A DNA stretch of 64,000 nt from positions 1,550,001 through 1,614,000 of the forward strand of contig OW818656.1 in NCBI GenBank assembly GCA_942492965.1. The letters run 5' to 3'. The position numbers were made by a program, and so were the translations under genes. This DNA is from Sphingosinicella sp942492965. Lineage in GTDB: Bacteria; Pseudomonadota; Alphaproteobacteria; Sphingomonadales; Sphingomonadaceae. The notes under the pieces are model-generated. The model worked only from the letters and a program-made list of their open reading frames with translations. It did no database searches and was not told the origin of the DNA. This document shows positions 16,741-26,312 of the stretch, piece after piece. How positions within the stretch are numbered: position 1 is the stretch's first letter; every line of letters begins with the position of its first letter.

Positions 16741-18696
16741 TCACAGCTTCATGGCCAGGATCTGTTTCGCCGCACGCTCTCCTTCCAGCACCGCGGTCTC
16801 CCACATCTGCGCGCCCCACAGTTCGGAATGGCCGAAGGCGATGCGATGATAGGGCTCGCGCAGCACGTCCTTGCCCGCCTTCCTGCCTTCGCGGCCGAAA
16901 TAGAAACCGGGCGGGGCGACCATGTAGGCGTGGCCTTGCCGGTTGGTAATGATGCCGGCGATGTCTTTATCGGCGTCGAAGCCATAAGGGCCGAACATCT
17001 TGGTGAACTGATCGCGGACCTGCGCCTCGATATCGGCATAGGACATGGAGAAGAGCATCATCCGCGCCTGCGTGCATTGATCAGGCCATTCGACCCCCGG
17101 CAGCAGGAAGGGGATATATTGGGTGAGCACCACCGGCTTGTTCGGATCGAGAGGCTGTGGATCATGGCCGTCGACAACGAGGTTGCGGCGGAGACTCGTC
17201 CACCAGCCGAGCCCTTCGAACCAGCGGATGGCCGCCACGCCCAGCTTGTCCAGGAACTTCCAGTTCCTGAGCGCAACGTTGATGACCAGCATCGGCGCAT
17301 GGTGGAACTCCTGCATCGCCGTGCGATATGTGGGGTCGATATCGTGACAGATGCGGCGATTGGCATGCTGCTGGCCTGCGCAGATCACGGCCTTGCCGCG
17401 CACGCTCACCAGCTGTCCGTCCTTGTCATAGGTGACGCGCACCGCCTTCGCCCTCGCGGGCTTGCCCTCATGGACCACCGAGAGGACCGTGCTCGACAGG
17501 CGTAACCTCACCTTCTGGCCCGGCAGGTCGAGTTGGTCCCAACGGACATTGCTTTCCATCAGCCCGTGAAGGCTCTCGTCGCCGTCCAATGCCTCCGGCT
17601 TGGCGAGCTTCAGGAAACGCTTCGCCGCGATCGTGTTGCCGCCGGGGAAAGTCGCCAGATAAATGACGTCGGTCGGGTCGGCGCCGCCATGCTGGTATCG
17701 ATAATAGCCGATCACGCCCGGCATTAGATAATTATAGGCAGAGTAGGCCGAAATAACATCGCCGCCCTGGCCGCAGCCCATGCTGGCCATCACCGGGCTG
17801 AGCACGTCGAGCACCCCGTCGATGCAGTCGGCCGGCACTTCGCAGACGTTGAGCAGGAATTCCTTGTAGGTCATTGTGTCGAGCCATTCGGCCCAGTCGT
17901 CGCGGACCGGCGGGGTGCGATAGAGCTCGAGGTCTACCAGCGCCTTCTTGACCTTTTCCGGAATGGGGGCGTCGCGGAAGCCGTTTCGCCACGGATTCTT
18001 CACCATGCCCTTGCCCTCATAATAGAAGGCAGTGTCGGCCATCTCCCACGAGATGTGCATGGGACCCCAGGCATCGCGCGGCACCAGGATCGGCTGGGTC
18101 AGGTTCTTCGGCTCCTGATAGACAAACTCCTCAGGATAGCCGAGCTCCTTCAGGAAAGGGCTGCCGAACCCGAACTTCTCGGCCGGGGCGAAGGGAACGA
18201 CGATGCCGGTCGATCCCTGAGGCGCTGTGAGGCGATAGCCATCGACTTCGAACTCGTTCTGCTTGGCCTCGCCGCCGAAGATGGCGTGCTGGTCGAGAAT
18301 CAGGATTTTCGCGGAGGGATTGTCACGGGCGGTGACGAAGGCGGAGGTAAGACCGGAAATACCTGCACCGACGATGATCAAGTCGTAGAGGTCGTCGACC
18401 AGCGGGGCGTTGGCAACGCGCTTGTCGAGGTCGCCGTTACGGATATGGCTATGCGACGCATTAACGACCTCGTGGGTGTTGCCGTTCTTGCCGGCATAGT
18501 CCCCCACCCCGCCGGGGCCGGTCCAGTCGGGACCAAGATCCGTGAGCGGGCTGGGAACCGTCTGCGCCCCGGCGCTCGACGTCATGCTTGGCGCGGCCAT
18601 GGTCAGCAACGCCGCGCCCGAGCCGATCATCGTCCCGCCGACGAAGTCGCGGCGTGTCACTGATGGTACGGCTTTGTCGTCCCCATTCTCGTTCAT
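16741..18696 (-). CDS. Tat-exported FAD-dependent oxidoreductase, spermidine-dehydrogenase-like
   Basis: A 651-residue flavoprotein. TRRDFVGG at 14-21 followed by a hydrophobic stretch is a twin-arginine signal, so it should be exported folded with its cofactor. The dinucleotide-binding motif GAGISG is at 110-115, with LILDQHAIFGGEAKQNEF closing the FAD fold. FPGGNT and overall organisation resemble spermidine dehydrogenase (SpdH) of Pseudomonas, but other amine or alcohol oxidising flavoproteins share them, so the substrate is open. GGAGG lies 11 bases before the ATG. A short palindrome sits about 40 bases upstream. Confidence 0.72.
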   Translation of the reverse strand: MNENGDDKAVPSVTRRDFVGGTMIGSGAALLTMAAPSMTSSAGAQTVPSPLTDLGPDWTGPGGVGDYAGKNGNTHEVVNASHSHIRNGDLDKRVANAPLVDDLYDLIIVGAGISGLTSAFVTARDNPSAKILILDQHAIFGGEAKQNEFEVDGYRLTAPQGSTGIVVPFAPAEKFGFGSPFLKELGYPEEFVYQEPKNLTQPILVPRDAWGPMHISWEMADTAFYYEGKGMVKNPWRNGFRDAPIPEKVKKALVDLELYRTPPVRDDWAEWLDTMTYKEFLLNVCEVPADCIDGVLDVLSPVMASMGCGQGGDVISAYSAYNYLMPGVIGYYRYQHGGADPTDVIYLATFPGGNTIAAKRFLKLAKPEALDGDESLHGLMESNVRWDQLDLPGQKVRLRLSSTVLSVVHEGKPARAKAVRVTYDKDGQLVSVRGKAVICAGQQHANRRICHDIDPTYRTAMQEFHHAPMLVINVALRNWKFLDKLGVAAIRWFEGLGWWTSLRRNLVVDGHDPQPLDPNKPVVLTQYIPFLLPGVEWPDQCTQARMMLFSMSYADIEAQVRDQFTKMFGPYGFDADKDIAGIITNRQGHAYMVAPPGFYFGREGRKAGKDVLREPYHRIAFGHSELWGAQMWETAVLEGERAAKQILAMKL

Positions 18697-18737
18697 TTTC
18701 GGTCGGTCCTCCCTGCCCGGCTCGTCGCCGGTAACAC

Positions 18738-18750
18738 TGGCACAGTGCCA
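18738..18750 (-). promoter_or_regulatory. palindromic candidate operator before the FAD oxidoreductase gene
   Basis: TGGCAC-A-GTGCCA is a perfect 6-bp inverted repeat around one base, 41 bases upstream of the oxidoreductase ATG. A second overlapping palindrome (CACTG, three bases, CAGTG) covers 18735-18747. The position suits a repressor site; the adjacent TetR protein is a candidate ligand. Confidence 0.4.
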
Positions 18751-18918
18751 AAGCTTGGAGCCACTGGCAATCGCGATTCTCGATTGTGATTGACTATCTA
18801 TTTCGCTCGGCTTTCTCGTGGTTTATACGGTTGGCGGCAACATTTACGGCAGTTTAGAACGATAGTAGGCGAACCTCGTGGTGAGTTAGCGCCGCCCCAG
18901 CGTCGCCGTTCCGCATGA

Positions 18919-18947
18919 TTGACATGGGGCAACGGGCAATAGATACT
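18919..18947 (+). promoter_or_regulatory. promoter of the NTF2-like gene
   Basis: TTGACA at 18919-18924 and GATACT at 18942-18947 are separated by 17 bases. CTCGA-N6-TCGAG at 18946-18961 overlaps the expected start of transcription and could be an operator. The gene starts about 75 bases further at 19030. The rest of the 333-bp region from 18697 to 19029 holds only this site and the palindrome at 18738. Confidence 0.6.
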
Positions 18948-19029
18948 CGATTCAATTCGAGAAATGATCAGAGAAATCGGGTGGCGCCGATCTCTTTCTA
19001 CAAATGACCCCCAAGGAGAGAGGAAGAAG

Positions 19030-19542
19030 ATGTCCAAAACCGTTGCTCTGCTGGCGTCCGTGATGCTGGGCTTTTCCGCCGTCGCGGTGTCGCCCACGGT
19101 CGCGGCCGGGCCGGCTCCCGCGGTCGGCGACCTGCCCCAGGCCGAGGCCGCCGATCTTGCCGAGTTCCGCCGCCAGGTCGATGCGCTGTACCGGATGAAG
19201 GAGGAGGCCTTCGCGAAAGAAGATGCGGATACGATCGTCGACCGTTTCTACACACGCGATGCGATAACGTTCGGACCGGAAGGCAAGCCCGTCATCGGAC
19301 GCGACGCCTTTCGCGAGGACTATCGCAACATTGTGAAGATCGCGGACGTGAAAGTGGAACCGGTCGCCACGCATGTGGGCAAGGATGCCGGCTGGGAATG
19401 GGTTAACTTCCGAGCTTTCCCGAAGGATAAAACCCAGAAACCCTTCACCTTCATCATGCTGTTCGTTTTCGCGAAAAAGGACGGCCAGTGGGTGTCGGGC
19501 GGCGACGCCTACACGGTGGGCGAGTTTAGCCCGAGCCGTTGA
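19030..19542 (+). CDS. exported SnoaL/NTF2-like (DUF4440-type) protein
   Basis: A 170-residue exported protein. The signal peptide covers about residues 1-26 (MSKTVALLASVMLGFSAVAV, then AAG). The mature part has the NTF2-like cone: FRRQVDALYRMKEEAFAKEDADTIVDRFYTRDAITFGPEGKPVIGRDAFRE and terminal strands with WEWVNFRAF and GGDAYTVGEF. Such proteins bind small hydrophobic ligands or act as isomerases; the role here is unknown. The start follows a strong AAGGAGAGAGG ribosome-binding site. It is divergent from the FAD oxidoreductase and may belong with it functionally. Confidence 0.75.
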   Translation: MSKTVALLASVMLGFSAVAVSPTVAAGPAPAVGDLPQAEAADLAEFRRQVDALYRMKEEAFAKEDADTIVDRFYTRDAITFGPEGKPVIGRDAFREDYRNIVKIADVKVEPVATHVGKDAGWEWVNFRAFPKDKTQKPFTFIMLFVFAKKDGQWVSGGDAYTVGEFSPSR

Positions 19543-19600
19543 TGTCGACGGCGAAGCGCGGAGATCGCCCCACGCTCAGCACAGGAAACCCAAAACTGAA

Positions 19601-19675
<75 letters not shown>

Positions 19676-19697
19676 CTGCCATTCATGCGGGCGGCGT

Positions 19698-19727
19698 CCT
19701 ATGGGCGAGCACGCGGCGGCTTGTCAA
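19698..19727 (-). promoter_or_regulatory. promoter of tRNA-Thr
   Basis: On the minus strand TTGACA occupies 19727-19722 and CATAGG 19703-19698, spaced by 18 bases. The -10 element ends 22 bases before the mature tRNA 5' end, leaving a short leader. The perfect -35 element makes it convincing despite a weak -10. Confidence 0.55.
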
Positions 19728-19773
19728 GCAAGGTGCTTGGCGAAAGCGCATGAAACCCGATAGAGATCGGCCG

Positions 19774-19917
19774 ATGACCAGCACGCCTGCCGACGCCCGC
19801 AAGGCCCGCCTCGCCGCGGCGCTGCGGCAGAATCTGCATCGCCGGAAGGCTGCTGCCCGTGCCGAGGAGCAGGCGCCGGACAATCCCGCGCCGGAACGGG
19901 AACCGGACCCAGCCTAG
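19774..19917 (+). CDS. small basic hypothetical protein
   Basis: A 47-residue protein: MTSTPADARKARLAAALRQN followed by LHRRKAAARAEEQ and an acidic Pro-rich tail. It is one basic amphipathic helix plus a disordered end. Small proteins with the pattern RKARLAxALRxNLxRRKAxxRA are common in Alphaproteobacteria, but I know no function. An ATG eight codons upstream at 19750 is an alternative start. Its TAG shares CTAG with the stop of the convergent aminopeptidase P gene. Confidence 0.5.
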   Translation: MTSTPADARKARLAAALRQNLHRRKAAARAEEQAPDNPAPEREPDPA

Positions 19918-21701
19918 ATCGCGCGCGTCGCTTCGGCGAGCCAGCCACGCACGTCTTCGGGTACGATGGGCGTCAGCGTCTCGCGGACGCGGGCGTGGTA
20001 GGCGTTCAGCCAGGCCCGTTCGTCGTCGCCAAGCAGCCCGGCATCGACGAGGCGGAGGTCGATCGGCGCCAGCGTCAATGTTTCGAAGCCGAGCAGCGAT
20101 TGTTCAGCGCCCTCCACCTCCACCGGCACGACCAGCACAAGGTTTTCGATGCGGATGCCGTATTCGCCGGTCTTGTAATAGCCGGGCTCGTTCGAAACGA
20201 TCATGCCCGCCGCAAGGGGTTCGTCGCCGCCGCCGAATGTGGCGATGCGCTGCGGGCCTTCGTGGACCGAGAGGAAGCTGCCGACGCCGTGGCCGGTGCC
20301 GTGCGCGTAGTCGAGCCCCGCCTGCCAGAGGAACTGGCGTGCGAGCACATCGAGCTGGGTGCCGCGCGTGCCGACCGGGAAGCGCGCCGTTGCAAGCGCG
20401 ATATGGCCCTTCAGCACGCGGGTGAAGCGGTCTTTCATCTCCGCGCTCGGCGTGCCGACGATCATCGTGCGCGTCACGTCGGTGGTGCCGTCGAGATACT
20501 GGCCGCCCGAATCGAGAAGGAAGATGCTGTCCTGCTCCACCTTGCGGTTGGTTTCGGGCGAAACGCGGTAGTGGACGATCGCCCCGTTCGGCCCTGCGCC
20601 CGAAATCGTGTCGAACGACAGGTCTTTCAGCAGGTTGGATTCGCGGCGGAAATCCTCGAGCTTTTCGGCGGCGGCAATCTCGTCGAGCGTGCCTTTGGGC
20701 GCCTCGCGATCGAACCAGCCGAGGAACCTTGAAAGCGCCGCGCCGTCGCGTACATGCGCGGCCTTCGCGCCCGCGATTTCGATCGGATTCTTGATCGCTT
20801 TGGCAAGGATGCAGGGGTCGCGGACCTCGATGATGCGCGCGCCGCCCGCTTCGAGCGCCTGGAAGATCGCCGCGACGCACGTCGCCGGGTCTGCCGCGAC
20901 GGTCTTGCCCGCCTTGCCGAGCGCCGTGAGCGCCTCCACGAACGCCTCGGGGGGCAGGATCGCCACATCCGGCCCCAGATGCGCGGCGACTTCGGGCGTG
21001 ATCTTCGCGGGCGCGGTGAAAAGCTGCGCCTTGCCGTCCGCCGAAACGATCGCGAAGGCGAGCGCGACAGGCGTGCGCGACACATCGCGGCCGCGCACGT
21101 TGAACAGCCATGCGATCGAATCGAGCGCGGCGATCACCACGCAGTCCGCCTTCTTCTCGCCGAGCCAGCGCGCGATTTCGGCGCGTTTTTCCGCGGATGC
21201 CTGCCCGGCGAGCACCTCACCGTGCACCTCGAAGCGCTCGGCGGAAGGCGCCGGCCGATCGGTCCAGACACGGTCGACGGGATTGTCCGCGACCGGCACG
21301 AGTTCGGCGCCCTTCGCCGCAAGACGCTTGCCCGTCGCCTCCACCCAGCCGCGCGTGTGCAGCCACGGATCAAAGCCGATGCGCTGCCCCGGCCCGACCT
21401 TTTCCTCCAGCCAGTCCGCGATCTGCACCTTGGGCACGCCGAGGTACTGGTAGAGCGTGCCGTCCACCTGGTCGCGCACCTGCAGCGTATAGCGGCCGTC
21501 CACGAAAATTCCCGCTTCGCCGGCGAGCACGACGACCGATGCGGCGGAGCCTTCGAACCCCGTGAGCCACGCCAGCCGCTGCGCGTAGCGGCCCACATAT
21601 TCGCTCATGTGCTCGTCGGTGAGCGGCACGACGAAGCCGTCGTAGCGGTTTTCCGCCAGCGTGCGGCGCAGCGCAGCCAGCCGGTCGCTGTATGTCGACA
21701 T
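19914..21701 (-). CDS. pepP: Xaa-Pro aminopeptidase (aminopeptidase P, M24B)
   Basis: A 595-residue cytoplasmic metallopeptidase that removes N-terminal residues before proline. It is the long three-domain form: two creatinase-like N-terminal domains to about residue 310, then the pita-bread catalytic domain. Metal ligands are visible as the two Asp of LLDSGGQYLDGTTDVTRTM, the His in HGTGHGVGSFLSVHEGP, the Glu in NEPGYY and the last Glu in GIRIENLVLV. The start MSTYSDRLAALRRTL at 21701 matches the family; 14 upstream codons are discarded. It is divergent from the c-di-GMP gene. Confidence 0.93.
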   Translation of the reverse strand: MSTYSDRLAALRRTLAENRYDGFVVPLTDEHMSEYVGRYAQRLAWLTGFEGSAASVVVLAGEAGIFVDGRYTLQVRDQVDGTLYQYLGVPKVQIADWLEEKVGPGQRIGFDPWLHTRGWVEATGKRLAAKGAELVPVADNPVDRVWTDRPAPSAERFEVHGEVLAGQASAEKRAEIARWLGEKKADCVVIAALDSIAWLFNVRGRDVSRTPVALAFAIVSADGKAQLFTAPAKITPEVAAHLGPDVAILPPEAFVEALTALGKAGKTVAADPATCVAAIFQALEAGGARIIEVRDPCILAKAIKNPIEIAGAKAAHVRDGAALSRFLGWFDREAPKGTLDEIAAAEKLEDFRRESNLLKDLSFDTISGAGPNGAIVHYRVSPETNRKVEQDSIFLLDSGGQYLDGTTDVTRTMIVGTPSAEMKDRFTRVLKGHIALATARFPVGTRGTQLDVLARQFLWQAGLDYAHGTGHGVGSFLSVHEGPQRIATFGGGDEPLAAGMIVSNEPGYYKTGEYGIRIENLVLVVPVEVEGAEQSLLGFETLTLAPIDLRLVDAGLLGDDERAWLNAYHARVRETLTPIVPEDVRGWLAEATRAI

Positions 21702-21811
21702 CGAAAACTCCTCAAAAGGCGGTCCGCGCGGCTGGTCGTGCACCGCGGCGCGAAGGCTTTGTTAAATTTCGCGTGCCAATATGGCGCGTGATCGAGACTG
21801 GAACAATCGCA

Positions 21812-24190
21812 ATGATGGACCGCATACTGGCGCTGGGCGGCCAGTTCGACCCGAATTTCACGGCACTCGCCGTCATCATTTGCGTGATGTCGATGCTCAC
21901 CGCCGTGCGGCTTTTCTCCCGCGGATTCGTGGCGCGCGGCGAGGCGCGGCCCACGTGGCTGCTGCTCGCAGGCATCTCCGCCGGTTTCGGCACGTGGGCG
22001 ATGCATTTCCTCGCCATGCTGGCCTACAACCCGGGCGTGCCGACCGGGCATGGTCCGGTCGGGCTGCTCACTTCGCTGATCCTCGTGCTGCCGATGGCAA
22101 TCGCGGCCTTCTATGCCGCCGCGAACCTCGACGGCTGGGTGCGCCCGGCCTTCGGCGGCGTCATCCTGACCTTCGCGGTCACGGTGATGCACTTCTCCAG
22201 CCTCAAGGATTTCCGCGTCGACGGCGTGTTCCATGTCGATCGCGACCTCGTGGCCGTGGCCTTCATCGCCTGCGCGCTGCTCGCGGGTGCGGGCTTCGCG
22301 ATTATCGGACCGGCGCGCACGGTGCCGCGGCAGGCCATCGGCGGCATCGTCCTCGGCCTTGCGGTCGCGGTCTTCCATTTCATTGCCATGGCCGCGCTCA
22401 ACATCGTTCCGGGCAAGGGCGAAACCGGCGGCCTCATCATTTCGGAGTTCGCCATCGCGGGCGCCATCGCCGCCGTCACGCTGATCGTCATCGCGACCGG
22501 CCTCGGCGCCGCGCTTGTCGACGCCAAGGGCGCCGAGCGCGCGGTCGAGCGCCTGCGCCGGCTCGCGAACGGCGCGTTCGAGGGCATCGTGATCACCGCG
22601 CACGGCAAGATCGTCGACGCGAACACCAGCTTCCTCAACCTCGTCCGCGCCGACCATGACGATGTCGTGGGCCGCTCGGTCGACAAGAACCTGCTCGAAC
22701 GCGGCTACAGCCAGTCGGGCAACGAAGACGCGCTGCTCTCCCCGTTCGATCACGGCGAGGCGATCCCGGTCGAGGTCCGCACGCGCAGCCTGTCCGACGA
22801 CAAGGCCGAGGCGGTCTACGCGATCCGCGACCTCCGCGCGCAGCGCAAGGCGGAGGAGGAAATCCGCTACCTCGCGCAGCACGACAGCGCCACGCGCCTT
22901 CTCAACCGCAACGCCTTCATGGCGCGCCTCGACGCGCTGCTGGAGCGCGCCGCGCAGGAGGGCGAGCCGGTCGCCTTGCTGTTCATCGATCTTGATCTCT
23001 TCAAGCACATCAACGACGTCCATGGTCACCGCGCCGGCGACCTCGTGATCACCGAGGTCGCCAATCGCCTTCGCGGCATGGCCAAGGGATCGAGCCTGCT
23101 GGGCCGCATCGGCGGCGACGAATTCGTCATCGCGCTCTACGGCGGCACGCAGCCGACCGAAGCCGCGCAGTGCGCGCACAGCCTGCTTGAAAAGCTGCTC
23201 GAACCCGTGCCTTACGAGGAGCACAAGGTCGAGATTTCCGGCAGTGTCGGCATCAGCCTTTATCCGGCGGACGCGGGCAACGCGTCCGATCTCGTCGCCT
23301 TTGCCGACATGGCGCTCTACCGGGCGAAGCGCGGCGGGCGCAACGCCGCCTGCTTCTTCAGCCGCGACATGGACGAGGCGATCCGCGACCGCCGCCGCCT
23401 CGCGCGCGATCTCAAGAAGGGCATCGAAGCGGGCGAGCTTCGGCTCAGCTACCAGCCGCTCGCCGCGATGGCGGACGGCCGCATCGTCGGCTTCGAGGCG
23501 CTGGTGCGCTGGCAGCATCCGGTAAGGGGCCTTCTTCAGCCCGACGACTTCATCCTCGTCGCAGAGGAAAACGGCCTCATCATCGCGCTTGGCAACTGGG
23601 TGCTGAACCAGGCGTGTTTCGAAGCCGCGAAGTGGGAACGCCCGTTCCGCGTCGCCGTGAACCTCTCGGCGTTGCACCTGCAGGACAATTCACTCGTCAG
23701 CCGCGTGCATGAAATCCTCGTCAACAGCGGGCTTTCGCCGGCGCGGCTTGAAATCGAGATCACCGAATCGGCGCTGTTCCTCGATCAGGCGCGCGCGCTT
23801 TCGAACCTGCGCCGCCTGAAGGCGCTCGGCGTGCGCATCGCGATGGACGACTTCGGCACCGGCTATTCGTCGCTCTCCACGCTGAACGCCTTTCCGTTCG
23901 ACCGCATCAAGATCGACCGCAGCTTCGTCGACGAGATCAGCCGCTCGCCGCAGGCCGAAAAGATCGTGCGCGCCATCGTCAGCCTCGGCCACAGCCTCGG
24001 CGTGCCGATCACCGCCGAAGGCGTCGAGACCGAAGCACAGCTCGAATTCCTGCGCCGCGAAGGCTGCGATCAGGTGCAGGGCTTCCTGATCGGCCGCCCC
24101 GAGCACATCGACATGCACGCCGGCCTCGTGACACCGTCGAACCCCGGCGTGCCGGGCCTTGAGGACGACCAGGTCGCGCAGGCCTCCTGA
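21812..24190 (+). CDS. MHYT-PAS-GGDEF-EAL membrane signalling protein (c-di-GMP turnover)
   Basis: A 792-residue bifunctional-type protein. Residues about 10-235 form an MHYT sensor of seven membrane spans with the diagnostic Met-His pairs (MHFLAM, MHFSSL, FHFIAM), which may bind copper and sense gas or redox state. A PAS-like region follows, then GGDEF with the intact motif at about 434-438 and EAL with EALVRW at about 562 and DDFGTGYSSL. Both cyclase and phosphodiesterase motifs look complete; no RxxD inhibitory site precedes GGDEF. Which activity dominates is unknown. ATG 21812 or 21815 is the start; longer frames overlap pepP. Confidence 0.9.
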   Translation: MMDRILALGGQFDPNFTALAVIICVMSMLTAVRLFSRGFVARGEARPTWLLLAGISAGFGTWAMHFLAMLAYNPGVPTGHGPVGLLTSLILVLPMAIAAFYAAANLDGWVRPAFGGVILTFAVTVMHFSSLKDFRVDGVFHVDRDLVAVAFIACALLAGAGFAIIGPARTVPRQAIGGIVLGLAVAVFHFIAMAALNIVPGKGETGGLIISEFAIAGAIAAVTLIVIATGLGAALVDAKGAERAVERLRRLANGAFEGIVITAHGKIVDANTSFLNLVRADHDDVVGRSVDKNLLERGYSQSGNEDALLSPFDHGEAIPVEVRTRSLSDDKAEAVYAIRDLRAQRKAEEEIRYLAQHDSATRLLNRNAFMARLDALLERAAQEGEPVALLFIDLDLFKHINDVHGHRAGDLVITEVANRLRGMAKGSSLLGRIGGDEFVIALYGGTQPTEAAQCAHSLLEKLLEPVPYEEHKVEISGSVGISLYPADAGNASDLVAFADMALYRAKRGGRNAACFFSRDMDEAIRDRRRLARDLKKGIEAGELRLSYQPLAAMADGRIVGFEALVRWQHPVRGLLQPDDFILVAEENGLIIALGNWVLNQACFEAAKWERPFRVAVNLSALHLQDNSLVSRVHEILVNSGLSPARLEIEITESALFLDQARALSNLRRLKALGVRIAMDDFGTGYSSLSTLNAFPFDRIKIDRSFVDEISRSPQAEKIVRAIVSLGHSLGVPITAEGVETEAQLEFLRREGCDQVQGFLIGRPEHIDMHAGLVTPSNPGVPGLEDDQVAQAS

Positions 24191-24257
24191 ACGGTTGACC
24201 GCGGCGCTGCCGCTCGCGCAAACACACCGGACCTTCGCCCAGATCGACCGGAGTGCC

Positions 24258-26312
24258 ATGAACGAGATTCCGAAGCCGCCCGTTGCTGCCCTGAAGCCGC
24301 ACAGTTTCACGCACCACGGCGTCACGATCGAAGACCCGTACGCGTGGCTTCGCGACCCCGGCTATCCAGAGGTGACGGACACCGACGTCCTCGCCTATCT
24401 CAATGCCGAGAATGCCTATTTCGAGGCGGTGATGGCCCCGCAGAAGGGGCTCATTGAAACGATCTTCACCGAGATGAAGGGCCGCGTGAAGGACGACGAT
24501 GCGAGCGTCCCGCAGCGCGACGGGGATTTCCTCTACTGGTACGCCTTCGATGCGGGCGCCGAGTATCGCACATGGTATCGCAGGCCCATCGGCGCCGGCA
24601 GCGATGTCGTGATCCTCGCCGAGCCGAAGCTTGCCGAAGGCCACGCCTATTTCCGGCTCGGCGGCCTTGCCGTCAGCCCGAACGGCCGTCTGCTCGCCTA
24701 TGCGGTCGATACGAACGGCTCGGAACGCTATGTGCTGCGCGTCCGCGACCTCGAAACCGGCGCCGAGCTCCCCGACGTGATCGAAAACTGGCGCTACGGC
24801 CTCGTCTGGGCCGCCGATTCGCAGAGCTTCCTCTACACGGATGCCGACGAGAACTGGCGCTCCAAGGTGATCTGGCACCACCGGCTCGGCGACGCGCAGT
24901 CCGCCGACCGCGCCGTCTACACCGAGGAGGCCGAGGAATTCGGCGTCCAGATCGGCCGCACGCAATCACGCAAATACGCGGTGCTCCAAACCGGAGACCA
25001 CGCGACGAGCGAGGTGCGCCTGCTCCCCACGGACGATTTCGCGGCGGAGCCAATGCTGGTGTCGCCGCGCAAGGCCGACCGGCAATACGACGTCGATGAG
25101 CGCGAAGGCACGCTCTACATCCGCGTCAACGACACCCACCCGAATTTCCGCATCGTCACCGCGCCCGTTTCCGCGCCGGACGCGTGGAGCGAACTGGTCG
25201 CGGGCAGCGACCGGCACTACCTCCAGTCACTCACCAGCTTCGAAAACCTCCTCGCCATCGAGGAGCGCGTCGATGGTCTCTCGCAGATCCGGCTGCACAG
25301 CTATGAAGATGGCAGCCAGCGCTACATTGCCTTCCCGGAAGCCAGCTTCGTCGCGAACCTCTCCACCAATCCGGAGTACCGCGTCGAGCGCCTGCGCATC
25401 GACTACCAGTCGATGGTCACGCCCAACACCGTGTACGACTACCACCTCGCAGGCGACCGCGTGGAAACCCTGAAGGTGCGCGAGATTCCGAGCGGTTACG
25501 ACCCCTCGCAGTACGCGACCGAACGGCTGATGGCGCCCGCGCGCGACGGCACGCTGGTTCCCGTGTCCGTCGTCTACCGCCGCGATTTCGTGAAGGACGG
25601 GCGCGGGCCGCTCCACGTCTACGCCTACGGCGCCTACGGCTTCGCCTTCCCGCCGGGGTTCTCCGCGAATCGCCTGTCGCTGCTCGATCGCGGCTTTGCC
25701 TACGCCATCGCGCACATCCGCGGCGGCGACGATCTCGGCTACCAGTGGTATCTCGATGGCAAACTGCAGAAGCGCGCCAACACCTTCAACGATTTCGTCG
25801 ATGTCACGCGCTTCCTGATCGATCAGGGTTTCGCCTCGCCCGGCCGTGTCACCGCGTCCGGCGGTTCGGCAGGCGGCGAGCTGATGGGCGCGATCGTCAA
25901 CCAGGCGCCGGAGCTTTACGGCGCGGTCGCAGCGCACGTGCCGTTCGTCGATGTGCTCAATACGATGCTCGACGACACGCTGCCGCTCACCCCCGGCGAA
26001 TGGCCCGAATGGGGCAATCCGATTGCGGACAAGGCCGCGTTCGAGCTCATTCGCAGCTACAGCCCCTACGACAATGTGAAGGCGCAGGCCTATCCGGCCC
26101 TCCTCATCACCGGCGGGCTCAACGATCCGCGCGTCACCTATTGGGAACCTGCGAAGTGGGCGGCAAGGCTGCGCGCGGCCAAGACCGACGACAACGTCCT
26201 CCTCCTCAAGACCAACATGGGCGCGGGACACGGCGGCAAATCGGGGCGCTATGTCTCGCTGGAGGAAGACGCCGAGGAATATGCGTTCCTAATCAGTCAG
26301 ATCGGCCGATGA
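24258..26312 (+). CDS. ptrB: oligopeptidase B (prolyl oligopeptidase family S9A)
   Basis: A 684-residue cytoplasmic serine peptidase that cuts short peptides after basic residues. It has the propeller domain first (EDPYAWLRDP near residue 25) and the alpha/beta hydrolase domain last. The nucleophile is Ser537 in GGSAGGELMG, with Asp in LNDPRVTYWEPAKW and His in GAGHGGKSGRY. Length equals known oligopeptidase B. No signal peptide. The start MNEIPKPPVAAL at 24258 is the only one consistent with the family. Its TGA overlaps the ATG of the thioesterase that follows. Confidence 0.92.
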   Translation: MNEIPKPPVAALKPHSFTHHGVTIEDPYAWLRDPGYPEVTDTDVLAYLNAENAYFEAVMAPQKGLIETIFTEMKGRVKDDDASVPQRDGDFLYWYAFDAGAEYRTWYRRPIGAGSDVVILAEPKLAEGHAYFRLGGLAVSPNGRLLAYAVDTNGSERYVLRVRDLETGAELPDVIENWRYGLVWAADSQSFLYTDADENWRSKVIWHHRLGDAQSADRAVYTEEAEEFGVQIGRTQSRKYAVLQTGDHATSEVRLLPTDDFAAEPMLVSPRKADRQYDVDEREGTLYIRVNDTHPNFRIVTAPVSAPDAWSELVAGSDRHYLQSLTSFENLLAIEERVDGLSQIRLHSYEDGSQRYIAFPEASFVANLSTNPEYRVERLRIDYQSMVTPNTVYDYHLAGDRVETLKVREIPSGYDPSQYATERLMAPARDGTLVPVSVVYRRDFVKDGRGPLHVYAYGAYGFAFPPGFSANRLSLLDRGFAYAIAHIRGGDDLGYQWYLDGKLQKRANTFNDFVDVTRFLIDQGFASPGRVTASGGSAGGELMGAIVNQAPELYGAVAAHVPFVDVLNTMLDDTLPLTPGEWPEWGNPIADKAAFELIRSYSPYDNVKAQAYPALLITGGLNDPRVTYWEPAKWAARLRAAKTDDNVLLLKTNMGAGHGGKSGRYVSLEEDAEEYAFLISQIGR

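Noticed and set aside
21605..23677. 690-codon leftward open frame opposite the GGDEF-EAL gene
   Set aside because: It is low-complexity Arg/Asp/His-rich translation of the opposite strand of a gene with strong domain motifs; such shadows are common at this GC content.
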